A program made the translations under genes and the position numbers. Under the pieces are notes generated by a model, which was not told the origin of the DNA, ran no database searches, and worked only from the letters and a program-made list of their open reading frames with translations. This document shows positions 1 to 6,659 of a stretch of 10,722 nucleotides of DNA, piece after piece. Each line of letters opens with the position of its first letter. Position 1 is the first letter of the stretch. The stretch lies in the NCBI GenBank assembly GCA_035542855.1, contig DATKKM010000069.1, positions 1 to 10,722 on the forward strand, in the 5' to 3' direction. This stretch comes from DATKKM01 sp035542855 (GTDB taxonomy: Bacteria; Chloroflexota; Dehalococcoidia; SM23-28-2; RBG-16-64-32).

Positions 1-1002
1 CAGGGGCCCCGCGCCGGCCGCGACCTCACCCGCGAGGAGGCCCGCGACGCCGCCGGCATCATCCTTGACCAGGCGGCGACGCGCGCCCAGATGGGCGGCT
101 TCCTGCTCCTTCAGCGCTTCAAGGGTGAGTCCGTCGACGAGTTAATCGGCTTCGCCGAGACCGTGCGCGCCCGCTCCAACGTCATTCACCCCAACGTGAC
201 CGGCCTCCTCGACATCGGCAGCCCCTACGACGGCCGCAAGAAGAGCATCGTCGTCTCGCCCGCGTCCTCGATCGTCGCTGCGGCGGCCGGCGTGCCGGTG
301 TTGATGCACGGCGAGAAGGACCTTGGCCCGAAGCACGGAGTCCCCATCGGCGACGTCCTCGAGGCGCTCGGCGTCGACATCGATGCGACGCCCGGCGCGG
401 TTGCGCGGCGCCTGGAGACGGACGGCATCGCCTACCTCCGCCAGTCGCGCTTCGCGCCGGACGTCTTCGCGCTCCGCGACCTGCGCGAGGAGGTGGCGTT
501 GCGCACCTTCTTCGCCACGGTCGAGAAGATCTGCAACCCCGCCGGCGCTGACTACAGCATCATCGGCCTGGCGCACCTGCCCTACATGCCGAAGATGCTC
601 GCCGCCGCCGCTGCCATGGGCTTCAAGCGGGTGCTCGTCGTGCGCGGGATCGAGGGCAACGAAGACGCGCCGACTTCTGCGCCGTGCCGGGCCTTCCTCT
701 GGCGCGGCGAAGGCGAGCCCGAGGAGCTGAAGATCGACGCCGCCGAGTACGGCCTCCAGCCCGCGACGAAAGAAGAGATGGCCGGCGGCACCGCCGCCGA
801 GAACGCCGCCATCGCCGAGCGCATCTTCGCCGGCGAGACCGGCGCCCACCGCGATCTCGTCCTGCTCAACGCCGGCATTCGCATCTGGCTGGCCGAGCGC
901 GCACCCACCATCGGCGAAGGGATCGAAGTCGCGAGGGAGGCGCTGGACTCCGGCGCCGCCGCCGCGAAGCTGGCCGCGATCCGCTCAGCAGCCGCCGGCT
1001 AG
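1..1002 (+). CDS. TrpD2-like glycosyltransferase family 3 protein (anthranilate phosphoribosyltransferase paralogue), 5' partial
   Basis: The reading frame is open from base 1, and the codons before the first ATG (91) already encode the family's N-terminal helical domain (DLTREEARDAAGIILDQAAT), so the true start lies upstream and only a few residues are probably missing; 333 residues are visible against about 340 for the family. The C-terminal part has the nucleoside-phosphorylase-like catalytic fold, with an AAAGVPVLMHGEK segment and a GVPIGDVLEALGV segment in the usual order. However, the GTGGDG pyrophosphate loop of true TrpD enzymes reads GSPYDGR, KHGNR reads MHGEK, and the metal-binding GxDE region reads EGNED. 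These changes match the TrpD2/YbiB-type branch, whose E. coli member is reported to lack the tryptophan-pathway activity and to bind nucleic acid. I therefore do not assign tryptophan synthesis. No other trp gene is visible. Its TAG stop overlaps that of the convergent MFS gene. Family membership is sure; function is not. Confidence 0.85.
   Translation, partial: QGPRAGRDLTREEARDAAGIILDQAATRAQMGGFLLLQRFKGESVDELIGFAETVRARSNVIHPNVTGLLDIGSPYDGRKKSIVVSPASSIVAAAAGVPVLMHGEKDLGPKHGVPIGDVLEALGVDIDATPGAVARRLETDGIAYLRQSRFAPDVFALRDLREEVALRTFFATVEKICNPAGADYSIIGLAHLPYMPKMLAAAAAMGFKRVLVVRGIEGNEDAPTSAPCRAFLWRGEGEPEELKIDAAEYGLQPATKEEMAGGTAAENAAIAERIFAGETGAHRDLVLLNAGIRIWLAERAPTIGEGIEVAREALDSGAAAAKLAAIRSAAAG
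999..1002. other. Shared CTAG: overlapping stop codons of two convergent genes
   Basis: The palindromic tetranucleotide CTAG gives a TAG stop on the plus strand (1000-1002, TrpD2-like gene) and a TAG stop on the minus strand (1001-999, MFS gene). The genes overlap tail to tail by four bases, so there is no room for a conventional intergenic terminator. Confidence 0.95.
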
Positions 1003-2255
1003 AGTTCGCGAACCAGCTTCGAACCGATACCCAGCACAGTGGCCAGGGCCAGCGCCGTCAGGGCGAAGGAGGCCACCGCCGCCTGCACGCCGATGCCGTC
1101 CGCCAGCGCGCCCATCCCCAGGTTGCCGAACGGCGTCGTGCCGGTGGCCATGGTGTAGAGGGAGACGATCCGGCCCCGGAACTCATCGGCCACGTGGATC
1201 TGGAGCAGGGTCTGGTTCAGCGTCACCATCATTGACCAGCCGACGCCCGCCACCACCAGAATGGCAAACGATAGCACGAAAACCGTCGATAACGCGAACA
1301 GTGTGACCATCCCCATGTACAGGCACGCGGAGAGCCCCATCACCCGCCCCTTCCAGGGCGAGTTCGTCATCCCCGCCACGATCAGCCCGCCCGGTATGGA
1401 GCCCACGCCGACGCCCGTCAGCAGCACTCCGTAACCGGCTGACCCAACGTGCATGATGTCTTTGGCGAAGATCGGGATCAGGGCCACATACGGGTAGATC
1501 AGCAGGTTCGGTATCGTGTTCAGCAGGACGAGGCGCGCCATCGTCGGATCGTGGCGCACGTACGCAAAGCCCTCGCGGATGCTCTGAAACATCGGCGTGC
1601 GCACGGGTTCTGCATGCGTGATCGGGTGCAGCGCGAACGTGGCCACTGTCGCCAGCGCAAAGAAGACCACCTGTGCGTAGTAGGACGCTGCGATGCCCAC
1701 AGTCGCGATGACCACGCCACCGGCCGCCGGCGCGATGATCCGGGAGACGTTGGCCACCACCGAGTTCAGCGCGATCGCGTTGACGATCTGCTCGCCGCCC
1801 ACGACGTCGTAGACCAGCACCTGCCGCACTGGCACGTTGACCGCTCCGGCGGTCCCGCTTACGGCCACCAGCGGGTACATCTGCCACATGGCGATGTGCC
1901 CGGTGCCGACGAGCACCGCGATGATCACCGCGTCCAGAGCGGGGACGAACTGCGTGATGGCCGCCAGCCGGCGCCTGTCCAGCCGCTCCGCCAGCACGCC
2001 CGCGAACGGCGACATGAGGAGCTGGCTGAACCCCCGGACGAACCCCAGCAGCCCCAGCTGAAACGGCGAGCCGTTCAGCAGCTCTACCACAAGCCAGCCG
2101 CGCGCCACCTCCTCCATCCAGGCCGCCACCTGGCTGAACGCCGTCCCGGCCAGCAGCCAGCGGTACTGCGGTAGCGCCAGCGATGAGTAGCGGTCGCCGC
2201 TGAACAGCGCGGCCAGCAGCGGCTGCGAGGCGCGTTTCGCCGGGGTCTCGTCCAT
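999..2255 (-). CDS. Major facilitator superfamily transporter (EntS/MFS_3-like exporter)
   Basis: This 418-residue protein has the length and alternating hydrophobic pattern of a 12-helix MFS carrier in the inner membrane. After a short polar N-terminus (about residues 1-30) comes the first membrane segment, LAGTAFSQVAAW, and the loop between helices 2 and 3 carries the MFS motif A (GVLAERLDRRRLA). The later segment GSAGYGVLLTGVGVGSIPGG starts the second six-helix half. The sequence resembles the EntS-like family, whose characterised members export siderophores or drugs by proton antiport; the substrate here cannot be read from sequence. The ATG at 2255 is chosen because the N-terminus is family-like and a TAGAAT hexamer lies nine bases upstream. 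It is divergent from apgM across 140 bases and convergent with the TrpD2-like gene, so it is probably monocistronic. Assignment to MFS is sure; the substrate is unknown. Confidence 0.9.
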   Translation of the reverse strand: MDETPAKRASQPLLAALFSGDRYSSLALPQYRWLLAGTAFSQVAAWMEEVARGWLVVELLNGSPFQLGLLGFVRGFSQLLMSPFAGVLAERLDRRRLAAITQFVPALDAVIIAVLVGTGHIAMWQMYPLVAVSGTAGAVNVPVRQVLVYDVVGGEQIVNAIALNSVVANVSRIIAPAAGGVVIATVGIAASYYAQVVFFALATVATFALHPITHAEPVRTPMFQSIREGFAYVRHDPTMARLVLLNTIPNLLIYPYVALIPIFAKDIMHVGSAGYGVLLTGVGVGSIPGGLIVAGMTNSPWKGRVMGLSACLYMGMVTLFALSTVFVLSFAILVVAGVGWSMMVTLNQTLLQIHVADEFRGRIVSLYTMATGTTPFGNLGMGALADGIGVQAAVASFALTALALATVLGIGSKLVREL

Positions 2256-2264
2256 GGGATGCCA

Positions 2265-2270
2265 ATTCTA
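2265..2270 (-). promoter_or_regulatory. Putative -10 element of the MFS gene
   Basis: On the minus strand this reads TAGAAT, five of six matches to TATAAT, ending nine bases before the MFS ATG. A -35 candidate at the right distance (TTCGCC, minus-strand 2294-2289, 18-base spacer) is weak. No Shine-Dalgarno sequence lies in the nine bases before the ATG. If the hexamer is used, transcription would start within a few bases of the start codon. Confidence 0.35.
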
Positions 2271-2357
2271 GAGTGGCCCCATCCTACGGGCGAATGTTGT
2301 AAGGGGGGCTTCACGCGACCGGCCGAGTGCTGATGCCCGCGGGCTGATGGCTCATAG

Positions 2358-2387
2358 CTGGCACCGGCCCGGCCCATCCCGCATAAT
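2358..2387 (+). promoter_or_regulatory. Putative sigma-A-type promoter of the apgM operon
   Basis: A CTGGCA hexamer at 2358-2363 (four of six matches to TTGACA) is separated by 18 bases from CATAAT at 2382-2387 (five of six matches to TATAAT). The -10 ends eight bases before the apgM ATG at 2396, so the predicted transcript would begin at or just before the start codon. A GGAG lies at 2389-2392, only three bases from the ATG, too close to be a normal ribosome binding site. Confidence 0.4.
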
Positions 2388-2395
2388 CGGAGCGC

Positions 2396-3598
2396 ATGGA
2401 CCTCGAACTCGTCCGCCAGCTTGCCCAGGAGAGCGATTCGAAGATCGTGCTGTTCGTGATGGACGGGCTGGGCGGGCTGCCGCACCCGGAGACGGGGCGC
2501 ACGGAGCTGGAGGCCGCCTGGACGCCGCACCTCGACAACATCGCGCGCGACAGCTCCTGCGGCTTCACGATCCCCGTGGGCATTGGCATCACGCCGGGCA
2601 GCGGGCCGGGTCACCTCGCGCTCTTCGGCTACGACCCGCTGGTCTACACCATCGGCCGCGGCGTGCTGGAGGCCACCGGCATCGACTTCGAGCTGCAGCC
2701 GTCGGACGTCGCCGCCCGCGGCAATTTCTGCACCATAGACGGCGAGGGCAAGATCACGGACCGCCGCGCCGGCCGCATACCGACCGAGAAGTGCGCTGAG
2801 CTCTGCGCCGAGTTGCAGAAGATCAAGTTGGAAGGCGTGCAGACGTTCGTCCAGCCTGTGCGGGAACACCGCTTCGTGCTGGTCTTGCGCGGCGACAGCC
2901 TCTCTGACGAGGTGAAGGACACTGATCCAGAGCGCCTGGGCGCGAAGCCTCTCGCCGCCGAACCGAGCGGCCAGGGGGGAGCGGCGACCGCCGCCCTCGT
3001 CAACCGCTGGCTGGGCGAAGCTCAGAAGACGCTCGCCGGGTGCGAGCCTGCCAACATGCTGCTCCTCCGCGGCTTCGCCAGGCGGCCGGACTGGCCATCG
3101 ATGCCGGAGACGTTCAAGCTGCGCGCCGCCGCCGTGGCCCACTACCCGATGTACCGCGGGCTCGCTAAACTCGTCGGCATGGAAGCGCTGCCCGTTGGAC
3201 CGGCCCTCGAAGATAGCATCGCCACCCTGCGCGAGAACTGGGGCCGCTTCGACTACTTCTTTGTCCACTACAAGTACACCGACACCGCCGGGGAGGACGG
3301 CGACTACGACCGCAAGGTGGAGAAGCTGACAGAGGTGGACGAGGCGATCGAAGGCATCACCGGCCTGGAGCCGGACGTCCTCATGATCACCGGCGACCAC
3401 TCAACGCCGGCGATCATGGCCAGCCACTCCTGGCACCCCGTCCCCTTCATGCTGCGCTCCAAGTGGGGCCGCGCAGACGTGTGTGAGTCCTTCAACGAGG
3501 TGGCGCTGCTCCAGGGCTGCCTGGGCACGTTCCCCGCCAAGGAAGCGCTGCCCCTGGCCATGGCCCACGCCGGGCGCCTGCGAAAGTTCGGCGCCTGA
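2396..3598 (+). CDS. apgM: 2,3-bisphosphoglycerate-independent phosphoglycerate mutase, archaeal type
   Basis: This enzyme interconverts 3- and 2-phosphoglycerate in cytoplasmic glycolysis/gluconeogenesis through a phosphoserine intermediate and two metal ions (alkaline phosphatase superfamily). The 400-residue length fits the archaeal-type (ApgM) family rather than the roughly 510-residue bacterial GpmI. Visible active-site motifs in order are VMDG (metal ligand Asp23), TPGSGPGHLALFGYDP (expected nucleophile Ser69), the long substrate-domain insertion, HYKYTDTAGEDGDYDRK around residues 291-307 (Asp296 and Asp301), and TGDHSTP (Asp334, His335) followed by HSWHPVP (His347). The AGHDGD found in many archaeal members reads AGEDGD here, with Glu300 in place of the His; I believe this is a bacterial variant but cannot confirm it. 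The start at 2396 is set by the N-terminus and the promoter. Its TGA overlaps the next ATG by one base (TGATG), so downstream translation is probably coupled. Confidence 0.95.
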   Translation: MDLELVRQLAQESDSKIVLFVMDGLGGLPHPETGRTELEAAWTPHLDNIARDSSCGFTIPVGIGITPGSGPGHLALFGYDPLVYTIGRGVLEATGIDFELQPSDVAARGNFCTIDGEGKITDRRAGRIPTEKCAELCAELQKIKLEGVQTFVQPVREHRFVLVLRGDSLSDEVKDTDPERLGAKPLAAEPSGQGGAATAALVNRWLGEAQKTLAGCEPANMLLLRGFARRPDWPSMPETFKLRAAAVAHYPMYRGLAKLVGMEALPVGPALEDSIATLRENWGRFDYFFVHYKYTDTAGEDGDYDRKVEKLTEVDEAIEGITGLEPDVLMITGDHSTPAIMASHSWHPVPFMLRSKWGRADVCESFNEVALLQGCLGTFPAKEALPLAMAHAGRLRKFGA

Positions 3599-3945
3599 TG
3601 GAAGGCTTGTCCCCCGGCGAGAAAGTCCTCCTCGAAGGCCGCGCCGGCTACCAGACGCAGCTCACGCGAGGCCGCCTCACGCTCACCAACAACCGCCTGC
3701 TCTGGGAGCGCAGCCTCAGCATCGACCCCTTCGGCGGCCACGAGCTGGAGATCGATCTCGCCAGCATCCGCCGCTGCGAGCGCGAGGGCGACGCCATCGT
3801 CATCGACGCCGGGCACGGCGAGGTGTTCTTCTTCGTTGACTGGCTGCCGCTTTCCATCATCACCGGCTATCGCAACACCAAGGAGTGGCTGCGCTACCTG
3901 ACCGAGGCGATCGCAGCTGTGCAGAAGACCGAAGCCGCACCGTGA
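3598..3945 (+). CDS. Small PH/GRAM-like domain protein of unknown function
   Basis: This 115-residue protein has no signal peptide or membrane helix. It opens with LSPGEKVLLEG and continues as alternating beta-strand-like segments (RGRLTLTNNRLLWERS, HELEIDLASIRRCE, DAIVIDAGHGEVFFFVD), then ends in an amphipathic helix (NTKEWLRYLTEAIAAVQK). The LTNNRLLW turn followed by a strand and a single C-terminal helix is the layout of bacterial PH and GRAM-type domains, which often appear as small single-domain proteins without an assigned role. It is the middle gene of the apgM operon: its ATG overlaps the apgM TGA by one base, and its TGA overlaps the next GTG by four bases. I see no separate ribosome binding site, so expression should depend on coupling to apgM. 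The fold call is moderate; no function is proposed. Confidence 0.75.
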   Translation: MEGLSPGEKVLLEGRAGYQTQLTRGRLTLTNNRLLWERSLSIDPFGGHELEIDLASIRRCEREGDAIVIDAGHGEVFFFVDWLPLSIITGYRNTKEWLRYLTEAIAAVQKTEAAP

Positions 3946-4484
3946 CCGCCCGCGTCGAGTCCGTCAACGTCAGCCCCACGCACACCATGTCCAAGCCCGC
4001 GCAGCCCAGCATCCGCCTGCTGGCCGGCCTGGGAGTGAAGGGCGACGCGCACATGGGCGAGAAGGTGAAGCACCGCTCCCGCGTCGCCCGCAACCCGGAC
4101 GAGCCCAACCTGCGCCAGGTGCACCTGATCCACGGTGAGCTGCACGACGAGCTGCGGGCCGCCGGCCTCGACGTTGCCCCCGGCCAGATGGGCGAGACCA
4201 TCACCACCCGGGGGATCGACCTGCTGGGCCTGCCCACCGGCGCGCGCCTCCGTATCGGCGCCGAAGCCGTGGTCGAGATTACGGGCCTGCGTTCGCCCTG
4301 CGCGCAGCTGGACGGCCTGCAGAACGGGCTGATGAGCGCCTGCCTGGACAAGGCGGACGACGGATCGCCCGTGCGCAAGGCCGGGATCATGGGCATCGTG
4401 CTGACAGGCGGCGAAGTCCGCCCCGGCGACGCCATCGCCGTCGAGCTGCCCTCCGGCGAGCTGACGCCGCTGCGGCCGGTCTAG
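3942..4484 (+). CDS. MOSC domain-containing protein
   Basis: A 180-residue single-domain MOSC protein (named after the molybdenum cofactor sulfurase C-terminal domain), probably soluble. Family hallmarks are the N-terminal strand TARVESVNVSP, the GVKGDAH motif (residues 31-37), PGQMGETITTRGID, and GLRSPCAQLDGLQ containing the conserved cysteine (Cys120) thought to carry sulfur or to approach the molybdenum cofactor. Family members deliver or act on sulfur or molybdopterin, as in YiiM-like proteins that handle N-hydroxylated substrates; the exact substrate is not evident. I choose GTG at 3942 over the in-frame ATG at 3885: the earlier start would overlap the preceding gene by 61 bases and add residues unlike the family, while the GTG forms a GTGA coupling overlap and gives a typical N-terminus. 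No molybdopterin biosynthesis gene is visible. The TAG stop lies in a CTAG shared with the convergent gene. Confidence 0.88.
   Translation: MTARVESVNVSPTHTMSKPAQPSIRLLAGLGVKGDAHMGEKVKHRSRVARNPDEPNLRQVHLIHGELHDELRAAGLDVAPGQMGETITTRGIDLLGLPTGARLRIGAEAVVEITGLRSPCAQLDGLQNGLMSACLDKADDGSPVRKAGIMGIVLTGGEVRPGDAIAVELPSGELTPLRPV
4481..4484. other. Second shared CTAG: overlapping stop codons of convergent genes
   Basis: As at 999-1002, CTAG supplies TAG stops on both strands: 4482-4484 for the MOSC gene and 4483-4481 for the CoA-transferase gene. The four-base tail-to-tail overlap leaves no intergenic terminator. Confidence 0.95.
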
Positions 4485-5863
4485 CGGGCCCAGGCCGCCT
4501 CGCCGCTACCCAGCGGCGCCGCCGGCAGCTCCCAGCGCGGCGCCGTCTCCGACATCTGCAGCGCCGGCCGCAGGAACGTCATCGTCCCGTACCCTGTCTC
4601 GCGCGTCTCCGACAGCGCGGCGGGATCGCCGATGCCACACGCGGCTGCGGGGTCCAGCTCGTGGCCCAGGCGCTGGAACCACATGCTCGTCCGGGAGAGC
4701 GACACCGTGACCAGCCAGGAGCCGCCCTCCAGGGCCCGCCGCCGCAACGCCATCATCGCCCCCAGCGCCGCGAAGTAGCCCGTCGTGTAGTCGTTCATCG
4801 CCGCGGGCGCGATGGCCGGCGTGCCCTCCCCGCCGTTGACCACGCAGACGCCGGTCGCCGCCTGCGCCAGCTGCTCCCAGCCGGGCCTTCCGGCCCACGG
4901 CCCCGCGTGTCCGAATGCGTTCTCCGATACGTACACGATCCCCGGCCGCAGCCGGGCCACGTCCTCCGGTCCGAATCCGCGCCTGGCCAGCGAGCCCAGC
5001 TGGAACCCCTGCGAGAACACGTCCGCGCCGCGGGACAGCTCGCGCAGCGTCTCGGCGCCGGCCGGCTCGTTCAAATCGAGCCAGGCCTGGCGCTTGCCGT
5101 GCCCGGTGTCCATCTCGAAGAGGTCAATCGTCGGCAGCTTTGGCGAGGCGATGTGCAGAACGTCGGCGCCATGCTCAGCGAGCGTCCGCGCGCAGGTTGG
5201 CGCGGCCAGCACGCGCGTCAGGTCCAGCACCCGTACTCCTGAGAGCGGGCGCGGCCCCTCGGCGAGCGGCTCCGGCGGCGCATCCCCGATCCGCGTCAGC
5301 TCGATCACCGGCCTCGTCGCCAGCAAAGCGCCCTGCTGGTGGGCGAGCCACTCGTCGTTGGTGCGGCAGGCCGCCGCGCACAGTCCCTTCGCGGCCAGCG
5401 CGTCCTCCAGCTCGAAGGCGTCACGCATCGCCGTCGCGGCCGCGATCTCCGCCGGCGTAGCGTCCAGACCCAGCCCGAGCTCCGCCAGGATGCCGGGCGC
5501 GTGATCGAAGCTCGAGTGCAGGTGGATGTAGCGTCCATCGCGGCACGGGAAGATCGCGGTCACCTGCCGGCCCGGGCGCTGGTCCAGCGGCGGCACGCCC
5601 TCCTTCAGCCGCACCAGCATGAAGCTGTGCAGAGAAGCCGCCGCGTGCCGCACGTCCGCCGATATCGTCTGCGGACGTCCGCCGCGCGCCTGCCAGATGC
5701 GGTCCGCCTCCTGCCCCACGAGCGCCAGCGCCGTCGCCGCGCCCTCGCCCAGGTGGAAGCGGGAGGCCAGCACCGGGTCGCTTCCGGCGATCGAGACGTC
5801 CGCTTCGGGAGCGAGCTGCAGCCCGGCGAGTGCGGCGGCCTGTTCGATCGCGGAGCGTTCCAT
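4481..5863 (-). CDS. Family III CoA-transferase-like protein (CaiB/BaiF superfamily) with rearranged halves
   Basis: From the ATG at 5863 the protein has 460 residues. A clear CaiB/BaiF N-terminal-type segment begins only near residue 206: PLSGVRVLDLTRVLAAPTCA, then HGADVLHIASP, DTGHGKRQAWLDL, and RPGIVYVSENAFGHAGPWAG. The catalytic aspartate expected in formyl-CoA-transferase-like enzymes aligns with Asp358 in AAMNDYTTGYFAALGAMMAL. Residues 1-205 carry segments that look like the usual C-terminal half, such as FPCRDGRYIHLHSSFDHAPG and TNDEWLAHQQGALLATRPVI. The order of halves therefore appears swapped compared with the standard roughly 400-residue protein. Known relatives move CoA between carboxylic acids; the substrate here is unknown. 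In-frame ATGs at 5932 and 5908 would overlap tpiA and add residues unlike the family, so 5863 is preferred. It is divergent from tpiA across 28 bases and appears monocistronic. Confidence 0.85.
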   Translation of the reverse strand: MERSAIEQAAALAGLQLAPEADVSIAGSDPVLASRFHLGEGAATALALVGQEADRIWQARGGRPQTISADVRHAAASLHSFMLVRLKEGVPPLDQRPGRQVTAIFPCRDGRYIHLHSSFDHAPGILAELGLGLDATPAEIAAATAMRDAFELEDALAAKGLCAAACRTNDEWLAHQQGALLATRPVIELTRIGDAPPEPLAEGPRPLSGVRVLDLTRVLAAPTCARTLAEHGADVLHIASPKLPTIDLFEMDTGHGKRQAWLDLNEPAGAETLRELSRGADVFSQGFQLGSLARRGFGPEDVARLRPGIVYVSENAFGHAGPWAGRPGWEQLAQAATGVCVVNGGEGTPAIAPAAMNDYTTGYFAALGAMMALRRRALEGGSWLVTVSLSRTSMWFQRLGHELDPAAACGIGDPAALSETRETGYGTMTFLRPALQMSETAPRWELPAAPLGSGEAAWAR

Positions 5864-5891
5864 GGCGACAGGAAGTATACTCAGTCGCGAT
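5864..5891. promoter_or_regulatory. 28-bp divergent promoter region with a central AGTATACT palindrome
   Basis: The perfect 8-bp palindrome AGTATACT (5874-5881) lies at the exact centre of the gap between the CoA-transferase ATG (minus, A at 5863) and the tpiA ATG (plus, A at 5892). Each strand therefore reads TATACT, five of six matches to TATAAT, ending ten bases before its own ATG. It could act as a shared -10 element for both genes. The -35 positions on either side are poor matches and fall inside the opposite gene's start region. Neither start codon has a properly spaced Shine-Dalgarno sequence. Confidence 0.4.
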
Positions 5892-6648
<757 letters not shown>

Positions 6649-6650
<2 letters not shown>

Positions 6651-6653
6651 GAG
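6649..6653 (+). promoter_or_regulatory. Ribosome binding site supporting the GTG start of miaA
   Basis: AGGAG spans the tpiA TAG stop and sits six bases before the GTG at 6660. This spacing is good and supports 6660, rather than the in-frame GTG at 6669, as the miaA start. It places the downstream palindrome inside the coding region. Confidence 0.65.
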
Positions 6654-6659
6654 CGCCGC

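Noticed and set aside
2330..2354. Short direct repeat GCTGATG in the MFS-apgM intergenic region as an operator
   Set aside because: The two copies are only 7 bases, have no symmetry, and could be chance in GC-rich DNA. There is no regulator gene next to them.
2084..3400. Long minus-strand open frame (over 400 codons) antisense to apgM
   Set aside because: High GC content produces long antisense frames. Its product is low-complexity in Arg, Ala, Gly and Val and matches no family, while apgM on the plus strand has all its catalytic motifs.
3885..3941. Longer MOSC protein starting at ATG 3885
   Set aside because: It would overlap the PH-like gene by 61 bases and the extra residues have no family similarity. 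The GTG at 3942 gives a normal N-terminus and a coupling overlap.
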